Part shown: positions 58,108-64,000 of the stretch, in pieces
How positions within the stretch are numbered: the first letter of the stretch is position 1
Layout: the number at the start of each line of letters is the position of its first letter
NCBI RefSeq assembly: GCF_044454545.1
Contig: NZ_JBITDV010000014.1
Location: 124,001-188,000 of the forward strand
Source of the DNA: Cryptosporangium sp044454545
GTDB taxonomy: Bacteria > Actinomycetota > Actinomycetes > Mycobacteriales > Cryptosporangiaceae
Direction of reading: 5' to 3'
DNA length: 64,000 bases
Translations under genes and position numbers: made by a program
The notes under the pieces: model-generated
Told to the model about the DNA's origin: nothing
What the model saw: the letters and a program-made list of their open reading frames with translations, nothing else
Databases searched by the model: none

Positions 58108-58269
58108 ATGGGTGAGAAGAAGGCCGACCAGAACCGGATGGGCGTGGGCATCAGTTTAGGCCTCGCGTTCGGTGTCGCTTTCGGGGTGTTGTTCCACAAC
58201 CTCGGCGTCGGCATCGCGTTAGGGATCGCGATCGGCCTGGGCTGGGGTGCCAGTTCGCGGAAGCGCTGA
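58108..58269 (+). CDS. Glycine-zipper small membrane protein
   Basis: 53 residues: a charged start MGEKKADQNRMG, then two hydrophobic segments (GISLGLAFGVAFGVLF and GVGIALGIAIGLGWG) joined by HNL, and a basic end SSRKR. The repeated small-xxx-small spacing matches short glycine-zipper proteins of Gram-positive bacteria. Probably a hairpin in the membrane; function unknown. The -10 hexamer supports expression. Confidence 0.75.
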   Translation: MGEKKADQNRMGVGISLGLAFGVAFGVLFHNLGVGIALGIAIGLGWGASSRKR

Positions 58270-58342
58270 CAAGATCGGTCCAGAGAACGATTGTCGGGAC
58301 GCGACGCGCGCACCGGAAGCGGCGGCGGGGGCCGCGGCGAGC

Positions 58343-58348
58343 TACCGT
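58343..58348 (+). promoter_or_regulatory. -10 hexamer TACCGT, leaderless spacing
   Basis: TACCGT, six bases, ATG at 58355. Confidence 0.5.
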
Positions 58349-58354
58349 CACTGC

Positions 58355-59110
58355 ATGGACCACGGGGAATACTGCAAAGCGCTGTTCCGCGAGATCGATC
58401 GGTTAGCCGCCCTGCTGTCGGACGCCGATCTGACCACGCCGGTCCCGAGCTGCCCCGCGTGGGACCTGGCGAAACTGGCCGGTCACGTCGGTTCCACCGA
58501 GCGGTGGGTCACCGCGATGATCACCTCGGGTTCCACCGAGAAGCTGCCGTTCGCCGAGTTCGAAGAGGGCATACCGGCCGAGGCCACCGGGCTGTCCGAC
58601 TGGGTCGCCGCCGGGGTCGACGGGTTGATCGGTGCGCTCGTCGCCGCGCCCGCCCACCAGCAGGTCTGGACGCTGGGCGGCACGACCCGTCCGACGGCGT
58701 TCTGGGCCCGCAGAATGCTCCACGAAGCCGCCGTCCACCGGGTGGACGCTGCGCTGGCGCTCGGCGTCTCCGCGTCGATCGATCCGGTCGTCGCGAAGGA
58801 CGGGGTCGAGGAAATCCTCACGATTCTGCCCTTCGCGCCTCGCCTGGCCGGTTTCGGTGCGGTGCGCGGAGACGGCCAGTCGATCGAACTGGTCGCCACC
58901 GACGTCGACGCCCGGTGGCGGATCGAGATCGGCTCGGCCAGCTTCGACTGGCGTCCCACCGCGGCTGGTCAGGAGCCGACCGAGGCGACCGTCACCGCGA
59001 CCGCGACCGTCTCGAACCTGTACCTGTTCCTGTGGGGACGCCCGTCGGTCCCGCAGATCACCGGCGACTCCAGCCTGCTCGCGCGGTGGTCGGCCACTAC
59101 GGCGTTTTGA
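58355..59110 (+). CDS. Maleylpyruvate isomerase N-terminal/TIGR03083 family (DinB fold)
   Basis: 251 residues from ATG 58355. CPAWDLAKLAGHVGSTERW carries the first metal-ligand His, WARRMLHEAAVHRVDAALA the other two. C-terminal MDMPI_C-like domain. Likely mycothiol-dependent; reaction unknown. Overlaps the convergent VOC gene by 14 bases. Confidence 0.87.
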   Translation: MDHGEYCKALFREIDRLAALLSDADLTTPVPSCPAWDLAKLAGHVGSTERWVTAMITSGSTEKLPFAEFEEGIPAEATGLSDWVAAGVDGLIGALVAAPAHQQVWTLGGTTRPTAFWARRMLHEAAVHRVDAALALGVSASIDPVVAKDGVEEILTILPFAPRLAGFGAVRGDGQSIELVATDVDARWRIEIGSASFDWRPTAAGQEPTEATVTATATVSNLYLFLWGRPSVPQITGDSSLLARWSATTAF

Positions 59111-59507
59111 GGTCTTCCGAGAACCGGACGGCGTTGCCGGACGGGTCGCGGAACGCGCAGTCGCGGACGCCGTACGACTGCTCGACCGGCTCTTGGATCA
59201 CCTCGGCGCCGGCTGCGGTCAGGCGCTCGAACGTGGCGATGCAGTCGTCGGTCGTGAAGATCAGCGCGGTCAGATTGCCCTTGCCGAGGATCGCGCTGAA
59301 CGTCTCGGCGTCCGGGCCGAGGCGCATCGCGGGCGTCTCGAGCACGATCTCGGTCTCCGGCCGGCCGGGTGCGTAGAGCGACAGCCAGCGGTTCGGGCCG
59401 AACGTCAGGTCCTCTTTGACCACGAGGCCGACGGCATCCCGGTAGAACGTGAGGGCTTCGTCCTGGTCGTTGACGATAACGAAGCAGTGCGAGAGCGAAA
59501 GTTCCAT
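59097..59507 (-). CDS. VOC family protein
   Basis: 136 residues from ATG 59507. SLSHCFVIVNDQDEALTFYRDAVGLVV and CAFRDPSGNAVRFSEDL are the fold's ends; similar to the PhnB/glyoxalase group next to AraC-type genes. Own -10 hexamer seven bases upstream, although it is downstream of the AraC gene on the same strand. Confidence 0.87.
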   Translation of the reverse strand: MELSLSHCFVIVNDQDEALTFYRDAVGLVVKEDLTFGPNRWLSLYAPGRPETEIVLETPAMRLGPDAETFSAILGKGNLTALIFTTDDCIATFERLTAAGAEVIQEPVEQSYGVRDCAFRDPSGNAVRFSEDLKTP

Positions 59508-59514
59508 GACGGCC

Positions 59515-59520
59515 ACGCTA
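59515..59520 (-). promoter_or_regulatory. -10 hexamer TAGCGT, leaderless spacing
   Basis: TAGCGT, seven bases, ATG at 59507. Overlaps the AraC gene stop region. Confidence 0.45.
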
Positions 59521-59952
59521 GGCGGGGGCCGGGGCGGCACGCTTCTCCGAAACTGCTCGGTTGGGTGCGGCCGGCCGGTCGTAGTGCCGGGCGACACAGC
59601 CGGGGAGCCGCGACAGCTCCTCGTGGGAGCGCCGCCGGTAGGCGCTGGGGGTTTCGCCGACCACCGCGGTGAACCGGGAGCTGAACGAGCCCAGCGACGT
59701 ACACCCGACCGCTATGCACACCTCGGTGACGCCGAGGTCGCCCCGGCGGAGCAGTGCCTTGGCCCGCTCGATCCGGCGGGTCATCAGGTAGCCGTAGGGC
59801 GTCTCGCCGTAGGCGGCCCGGAACCGGCGGGCGAAGTGCGCCGGTGACATCAGCGCGGTGCGGGCCAGCGCCGGGACGTCGAGCGGCTGCGCGTACTCGC
59901 GGTCCATCCGGTCTCGTGCGCGCCGCAGACCAGCGATGTCGTCCGGGGTCAC
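59518..59952 (-). CDS. AraC family regulator (HTH only)
   Basis: 144 residues from GTG, overlapping the upstream VOC stop (GTGA). Two HTH motifs: LDVPALARTALMSPAHFARRFRAAYGETPYGYL and GVTEVCIAVGCTSLGSFSSRF. No ligand domain, as in the short AraC proteins often placed beside VOC genes. Confidence 0.88.
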   Translation of the reverse strand: MTPDDIAGLRRARDRMDREYAQPLDVPALARTALMSPAHFARRFRAAYGETPYGYLMTRRIERAKALLRRGDLGVTEVCIAVGCTSLGSFSSRFTAVVGETPSAYRRRSHEELSRLPGCVARHYDRPAAPNRAVSEKRAAPAPA

Positions 59953-60320
59953 ACCAGTGAGGGTGGCACGGTGAAGAACTCGTAGCTATGGCCGTCCGGA
60001 TCGCCGACGTAGACCCCGCGTCCGTTGTTGATCGTGTTGATCCGCCGGTCCCAGCCGTGCTCCGGGCCCGACCCGTACGGGATGCCGTCGAGGCGGCCCA
60101 GCAGGGCGTCGAACGTCGGGTCGTCGACGAGGAAGCCGTAGTGACCGGCCGCGACCGGCCCGCGGTCGTCGAAGTCGAGCGTGAGGTCGTCGTTGACGCG
60201 CACCGCCGCGAACGGTCCGGCATCGGGCTCGGGTTCCAGGCCTAGTAACGCGGAGAAGAAGCGTGCCGACGCGTGCCGGTCGCGCGCGCGGACGATCGTG
60301 TGGTTCAGCACGACGGTCAT
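59949..60320 (-). CDS. VOC family protein
   Basis: 123 residues from ATG 60320, after AGGAGG. VLNHTIVRARDRHASARFFSALLGLEPE, and GRGVYVGDPDGHSYEFFTVP at the end. First gene of the VOC-AraC-VOC set, under the divergent MarR operator sites. Confidence 0.87.
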   Translation of the reverse strand: MTVVLNHTIVRARDRHASARFFSALLGLEPEPDAGPFAAVRVNDDLTLDFDDRGPVAAGHYGFLVDDPTFDALLGRLDGIPYGSGPEHGWDRRINTINNGRGVYVGDPDGHSYEFFTVPPSLV

Positions 60321-60342
60321 GGGGGCCTCCTGAACAGAAAAT

Positions 60343-60355
60343 ATGCGGATCGCAT
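60343..60355. promoter_or_regulatory. MarR operator, site 1
   Basis: ATGCG-GAT-CGCAT, perfect 5+3+5 palindrome, nearest the VOC gene. Confidence 0.65.
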
Positions 60356-60364
60356 TCAATATAG

Positions 60365-60377
60365 ATGCGATACGCAT
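60365..60377. promoter_or_regulatory. MarR operator, site 2
   Basis: ATGCG-ATA-CGCAT, same palindrome, exactly 22 bases after site 1, on the same side of the helix. It lies just upstream of the MarR -10. Confidence 0.65.
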
Positions 60378-60385
60378 TGATTGGC

Positions 60386-60391
60386 TAGAGT
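60386..60391 (+). promoter_or_regulatory. -10 hexamer TAGAGT, leaderless spacing
   Basis: TAGAGT, six bases, ATG at 60398. Confidence 0.5.
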
Positions 60392-60397
60392 GCGGGC

Positions 60398-60811
60398 ATG
60401 AACGACGGCGGTCCGGCGCTCTTCCGGCTGGTGCGGTTCTGGTCCCGGCGCTGGGCGCGCGACGCCGCCGGCGGCGCGCACCCGCAGCTGATGCTGACGC
60501 TCGACGCGGTGCACGTGGCGGGCGCGGGCGCGGGCGTCAACGACGTGGCCCGGCAACTGGGGCTCGACCAGTCGGGCGCCAGCCGGATGGTCGCGGCGGC
60601 GACCGAGGCCGGTTACGTCGAGCGGGCGCCCGGCACCGCGGACGCCCGGCGCCGCGAGTTGCGGCTCACGCCGGACGGCGAACGGCTGCTGGAGTCGGCC
60701 CGGGACTGGCAGCGCGCGACGTTCGAGCAGCTCACCGCCGAGTGGCCGGCGTCCGATCGCGAGCAGTTCGGGTCGTATCTGCAGCGCCTGGCCGACGAGG
60801 CCGGGGCCTGA
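60398..60811 (+). CDS. MarR family regulator
   Basis: 137 residues. Winged HTH at about 45-100 (VNDVARQLGLDQSGASRMVAAATEAGYVERAPGTADARRRELRLTPDGE). Probably represses itself and the divergent VOC-AraC-VOC operon through the two sites in between. Its stop is directly beside the stop of the convergent nitroreductase gene. Confidence 0.9.
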   Translation: MNDGGPALFRLVRFWSRRWARDAAGGAHPQLMLTLDAVHVAGAGAGVNDVARQLGLDQSGASRMVAAATEAGYVERAPGTADARRRELRLTPDGERLLESARDWQRATFEQLTAEWPASDREQFGSYLQRLADEAGA

Positions 60812-62242
60812 TCAGCGGAACTTCGGGGTGACCATCCGGAAGTCGGCAGGCGCACCGGGGGCGCCTCCCCGGCGATTCCGGTAGGCCGGGACGCCGACGC
60901 AGGTGAACAGCAGCGTGACCAGGTCGTCGGGCTCGCGGAGGAGCGCCGGTACCTCCGAGTCGTAGAACGTCATGCCGGTGGCGCCGGCGCCCAGCGCGTA
61001 CGCGGCCACGTGCAGCCGTCCCTCGACCAGGCCGGCCGCGAGCTGGGCCTCGCGGTACGTGTGGTCGTCGAGGTCAGCGGTCGGAACGGCGGCGATGACC
61101 ACGAACGACGCTTCGCCGCCGAGTTCCTGGCCGACGCAGACCCGGACCAGCTCGTCACGTGACGTCTCGGTGTGGACGGGCGTCTCGAGGTCGGGCCAGC
61201 GGTACAGGCCGGGTGTCACGTCGTCGACGCCGTGCACGACGACCCAGTGCGGGACAGCGACGCCGCGCAGCGCGGCTCGCAGCGACCAGTCGAGCGTGGC
61301 CCGGGACAGGCTCCGCGTGGGGTCCATCCGGCGCTGCGAACCCCGTTGGAGGATCACGGCGTCGAGCGGCTCCGACGGCGGGGCGTCGTCGAGCGGCGGG
61401 TCGGAGGGCCAGGGATCACCGAGATCCTGCCGCTCGCCGGCGCGCTGCGCGAGCGTGCACAGCGGGAACTCCACCGGCGGTAGTTCGCCGCACTCGGCCG
61501 GGCCGGTCGGCTCGATCGCGGGGACTCCGTCGGAGAACGTCAGGAGCGCGAGCGGGTACTCGTGGACGCCGTGGGCCCCGACGAGCGCGCGCAGGGTGGC
61601 GTCCGGAAAATGGGTGCGGAGGCGAGCGGGCAGGCCCGCGCTCTCCGCGGCCGCGGAGAGCTGCGCGAGCAGCGTGCCCGCGTCCCAGTAGAGGTGACGC
61701 CAGCCGCGCTCGGCGTAGCGCCAGCCGGTGCGCCACGGGACGCCGGTGACGACGAGCGTCGTCGCACCGCCGGACGTGGGCGGGCCGACCCGCACGAGCG
61801 CGTGGGCGCGGGGGTCGTACCAGTGGACGCCGTCGGGGACGCCGGCGACCGCCCGGGTGCTGGCGTAGACCTCGAGCGGGAATCGCGCACCGGCCGAACC
61901 GGACGCCCGGAACGGATGCGGACGACCGCGGCGCTCGGTGACGCGGGTGATACCGGCACCGAGGTATAGGATGCGCCCGAGACCCGCGGCGTCGAGCGGT
62001 ACGGGCGCGGCCGGGTGACCGGCCAGTACCTCGGTGGCGCGGACGCCGGGCGACGGCAGATCGCGGGGCAGCGGGGTGACCGGGAGGCCGCGGTAGGTCT
62101 TCGTGAACGGCGGGCTGATCGCGTCGTCGTTCGGGACGATGTCGTGGCGGATGCGCGGGTCGTCGGAGGGCACGTCCCAGCCGCGCTCGACCGACAACGA
62201 CGTCAGGCGGTGCAGCAGGCCCGCGCCGCTCTCCCCGTCCAT
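60812..62242 (-). CDS. SagB-like nitroreductase (two nitroreductase halves)
   Basis: 476 residues from ATG 62242. The first half (TKTYRGLPVTPLPRD ... YWDAGTLLAQLSAAAESAG) and second half (RGSQRRMDPTRSLSRATLDWSLRAAL ... ALGAGATGMTFYDSEVPALL) both show nitroreductase features. SagB-type oxidases use FMN, often for azoline oxidation in RiPP clusters, but stand-alone members are common in actinobacteria. No cyclodehydratase or precursor is evident. Confidence 0.78.
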   Translation of the reverse strand: MDGESGAGLLHRLTSLSVERGWDVPSDDPRIRHDIVPNDDAISPPFTKTYRGLPVTPLPRDLPSPGVRATEVLAGHPAAPVPLDAAGLGRILYLGAGITRVTERRGRPHPFRASGSAGARFPLEVYASTRAVAGVPDGVHWYDPRAHALVRVGPPTSGGATTLVVTGVPWRTGWRYAERGWRHLYWDAGTLLAQLSAAAESAGLPARLRTHFPDATLRALVGAHGVHEYPLALLTFSDGVPAIEPTGPAECGELPPVEFPLCTLAQRAGERQDLGDPWPSDPPLDDAPPSEPLDAVILQRGSQRRMDPTRSLSRATLDWSLRAALRGVAVPHWVVVHGVDDVTPGLYRWPDLETPVHTETSRDELVRVCVGQELGGEASFVVIAAVPTADLDDHTYREAQLAAGLVEGRLHVAAYALGAGATGMTFYDSEVPALLREPDDLVTLLFTCVGVPAYRNRRGGAPGAPADFRMVTPKFR

Positions 62243-62276
62243 CCGGCCATCCTGCCAGGCCGGGGCGAGCGGACGC

Positions 62277-63494
62277 TCAGCGCCGGACGGCGTCGAAGAG
62301 GCGTTGGACGGCCAGCGGACGGTCGGTGCCACCGCGCAGCACTCCGGCGAGGCGCTGGAGTTCCTGGCGGATCCGCACCGAGTTCAGGTCGGTCGCGACG
62401 TCGTAGGCCGCGAGCCCGAACCGGGCCGCCTCCTCGGGACGCCCGGCGCGGGCGAGCGATATCCCGAGCAGTGTGAGCGAGTACGCCCGGTCGCGCCGGG
62501 AAAACCCGTGAGACGACTGCCAGCGGGCGTGCGCCTCCAGCGCGCGCTCCGCATCGCCGGCCTCGCAGTAGCAGAGCGCGGACTGGAACGTGAATAGCGG
62601 ATAGCCGTAGCCGGCCCCGAGGTCGTGCGGGGACTCGGCCGACAGGAGCTCCTCGGCCTCGTACAGCTTGGCCTGGATCACCGGGAGGCGGGCGCCGAGC
62701 ATCGCCTGCGCCCGCGCCTCCTGCTGCGCCGCCTCGGCCCGGACGCGCTGCGGGACGTGCCACGGCCCGTCCTGAACCGCCCGCGACAGCGTCAACATCC
62801 GGGGCGCGTCCCGGTCGTCCCAGGCGGCCTGGCTCTTGCGCAGCAGGACGTACCCCTGCATGGCGAGGTCACCGGCCTCCTGCGCCCATTCGGTGGCCCG
62901 GTCGCGCCAGTAGGCGGCCTGGCTCCGGCCACCGGCGTCGCGGTACAGCCAGCCGGTGAACTCGGCGGCCCGCGCACCCACCCCGAGCAACTCGTCGCGG
63001 ACGTCACTGCGTACCGAGCGCGCGCTCCGGTCGATCGCGCCGACCAGGCCCAGCGCCGCGGGCAGGGCGGCGCGCGGACCGAGCGACCCGTCGTCGTGGG
63101 CCAGCATCCCGAGCCGCTGGCGGAACTGGGCGACGACGTCCCCGTCGAAGTAACGGCGGGCGTCGTCGAGTGCGGCGATGATCTTGCTCAGGTCGTCGGC
63201 GGTGAGCGCGGGCAGTACGCGGGCGGGCCGGGGTTCGGGGGCGAGCACGTCGTCGTCGGCGCCGGACATCAGGTGGGTGAAGCGGTCGCGCGCCGGGCCG
63301 GACGCCTGCGCCAGCGCGGTGTCGAGTACTGCCTGCATGTCGGGCCGGGGGCGGATCTCGGAACCGGCCGACTCCCAGTTCGAGATCGTGCGCGCCGCGA
63401 CGCCGAGCCGGTCGGCGAAGTCACGGATACTGAGCCGCAACGCCTCACGCAGCGCCCGCGCCTCACGTCCGGTCCAGTGCGTGACTGCGGTCAT
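62277..63494 (-). CDS. XRE-family regulator with TPR-like C-terminus
   Basis: 405 residues. HTH at about 8-50 (GREARALREALRLSIRDFADRLGVAARTISNWESAG); the long helical C-terminus contains TPR-like repeats (EARAQAMLGARLPVIQAKLYEAEELL; ALCYCEAGDAERALEAHARW). Divergent from the structured leader and partial ORF at 63827. Confidence 0.87.
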   Translation of the reverse strand: MTAVTHWTGREARALREALRLSIRDFADRLGVAARTISNWESAGSEIRPRPDMQAVLDTALAQASGPARDRFTHLMSGADDDVLAPEPRPARVLPALTADDLSKIIAALDDARRYFDGDVVAQFRQRLGMLAHDDGSLGPRAALPAALGLVGAIDRSARSVRSDVRDELLGVGARAAEFTGWLYRDAGGRSQAAYWRDRATEWAQEAGDLAMQGYVLLRKSQAAWDDRDAPRMLTLSRAVQDGPWHVPQRVRAEAAQQEARAQAMLGARLPVIQAKLYEAEELLSAESPHDLGAGYGYPLFTFQSALCYCEAGDAERALEAHARWQSSHGFSRRDRAYSLTLLGISLARAGRPEEAARFGLAAYDVATDLNSVRIRQELQRLAGVLRGGTDRPLAVQRLFDAVRR

Positions 63495-63544
63495 CCGGCC
63501 TCCGGGCGCGACAACGTGACGACGGTGCCCGGATCCCGTGTTTT

Positions 63545-63566
63545 CAGCGTGAGTGCAGCGTGGGTG
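63545..63566. repeat. Direct repeat CAGCGTGRGTG x 2
   Basis: CAGCGTGAGTG and CAGCGTGGGTG follow each other directly, with a third CAGCG after. In the divergent gap next to the XRE start, so possibly its operator. Confidence 0.4.
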
Positions 63567-63647
63567 CAGCGGCGTGCCCTACCTGCCGCGTTCGCCGGGT
63601 ATCAGGCTAGAGGCATCCGCTCCGTCGCGTTGTCCGGGAGCCGCGGC

Positions 63648-63826
63648 GGAAGGCACTGGTGACTGCCTTCCCGCGTCCATTCCGGAGGGTAGTTCCGCAC
63701 AGCCCCTCTCCCGGCGGTGCGTGGGGATCGCGCGGCCCGGCTCACCCGGTCGCCAGGCTTCGCGTCCCTGGCCGCCGGGAGAGGACCCCTCGATCCCGAG
63801 AGCCCCTCGGCGGAAGGAGCCTTCCG
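63648..63826 (+). promoter_or_regulatory. Structured leader with hidden ribosome site
   Basis: Four stems fill the 180 bases before the ATG at 63827: GGAAGGCA/TGCCTTCC (63648-63671, 8-base loop); a 13-base-pair long-range stem CCTCTCCCGGCGG/CCGCCGGGAGAGG (63705-63717 with 63772-63784); CCGAG/CTCGG (63796-63810); and CGGAAGG/CCTTCCG (63811-63826), which contains the Shine-Dalgarno AAGGAG. The strand TGCCTTCC of stem 1 can also pair with GGAAGG of stem 4, so competing folds exist. Suggests translation control. Confidence 0.5.
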
Positions 63827-64000
63827 ATGGCACACCATCGTGTTGCCGACCCCGTGAGACCTGGCCGGCCGGTCGCCCGGCCGTTTCGACCACCGGGCTG
63901 GACGCGCACCGCGACCACCGAAGACGTGGCCACCGCGCACCGCGTCCTGCCGATGCACGCCCCGACCGAGACCTCGCGCGGCTGTTGCGCGAGCGCGCTG
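63827..64000 (+). CDS. Hypothetical protein, 3' end outside window
   Basis: 58 codons from ATG to the window edge: MAHHRVADPVRPGRPVARPF, then an Arg/Pro/Thr-rich part and MHAPTETSRGCCASAL. AAGGAG lies inside a hairpin directly before the ATG. No family recognised; only the structured leader and open frame support it. Confidence 0.45.
   Translation, partial: MAHHRVADPVRPGRPVARPFRPPGWTRTATTEDVATAHRVLPMHAPTETSRGCCASAL

Noticed and set aside
1..64000. tRNA, rRNA, integrase, transposase or attachment sites
   Set aside because: None could be recognised by eye; a tRNAscan and profile search would be needed to be certain.

Overview
The window looks like chromosomal DNA of a high-GC actinobacterium. 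The third codon position is almost always G or C, GTG starts and ATGA/GTGA overlaps are common, and many genes appear to be transcribed without a leader. The gene families also fit: an LLM (F420-type) oxidoreductase, DinB/mycothiol-type enzymes, TetR, WYL, CGNR and XRE regulators, ECF sigma factors, and a LexA box of the actinobacterial type. No tRNA, rRNA, CRISPR array, transposase or phage module was seen. I cannot name the genus from sequence alone.

Layout. 0-2.7 kb: end of an ECF sigma gene, a VOC protein fused to a sigma-linked N-terminus, a NUDIX hydrolase, an unrecognised 42-residue Tyr/Asp/Cys-rich protein, a VOC protein and a membrane protein. 2.8-9.5 kb: LLM oxidoreductase, TIM-barrel protein, TetR, FAD monooxygenase, a scrambled DJ-1/PfpI pseudogene, a TIR-WD40 protein and a DeoR repressor. 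9.5-15.3 kb: a DeoR-flanked operon for uptake and breakdown of an (amino)sugar glycoside (binding protein, two permeases, GH4 glycosidase, AgaS-like isomerase). 15.3-24.7 kb: membrane protein and DMT exporter behind a possible leader peptide, WYL regulator with epoxide hydrolase, AsnC regulator with an AceE-like E1 enzyme, TetR, a small gene under a LexA box, and a DUF1036-like protein. 24.7-34.8 kb: minisatellites, SMP-30, AsnC/MFS, TetR/quinone oxidoreductase, a methyltransferase-membrane fusion, an ECF sigma pair, and a response regulator beside the wreck of its kinase and a scrap of an ABC permease. 34.8-46.5 kb: MerR/erythromycin esterase-DUF6194, a large LuxR ATPase regulator, a secreted SH3-like protein, and several regulator/enzyme pairs. 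46.5-64 kb: SRPBCC protein with an internal deletion, hydrolases, TMEM175 channel, a five-gene sigma/anti-sigma/ABC operon, STAND-like TPR protein, MFS/TetR, a VOC-AraC-VOC operon opposite MarR, a SagB-like nitroreductase, an XRE regulator, and a highly structured leader before an ORF that runs off the end.

Three themes recur. First, many one-component regulators sit divergent to the enzyme or transporter they probably control, often with a clear palindrome between them. Second, at least five loci carry internal deletions or are reduced to fragments (DJ-1/PfpI mosaic, histidine kinase, ABC permease tail, GNAT scrap, SRPBCC), and two or three more look like fusions made by deletion. Third, about fourteen genes have a TANNNT-like hexamer exactly 6-7 bases before the start codon, the geometry of leaderless transcription.
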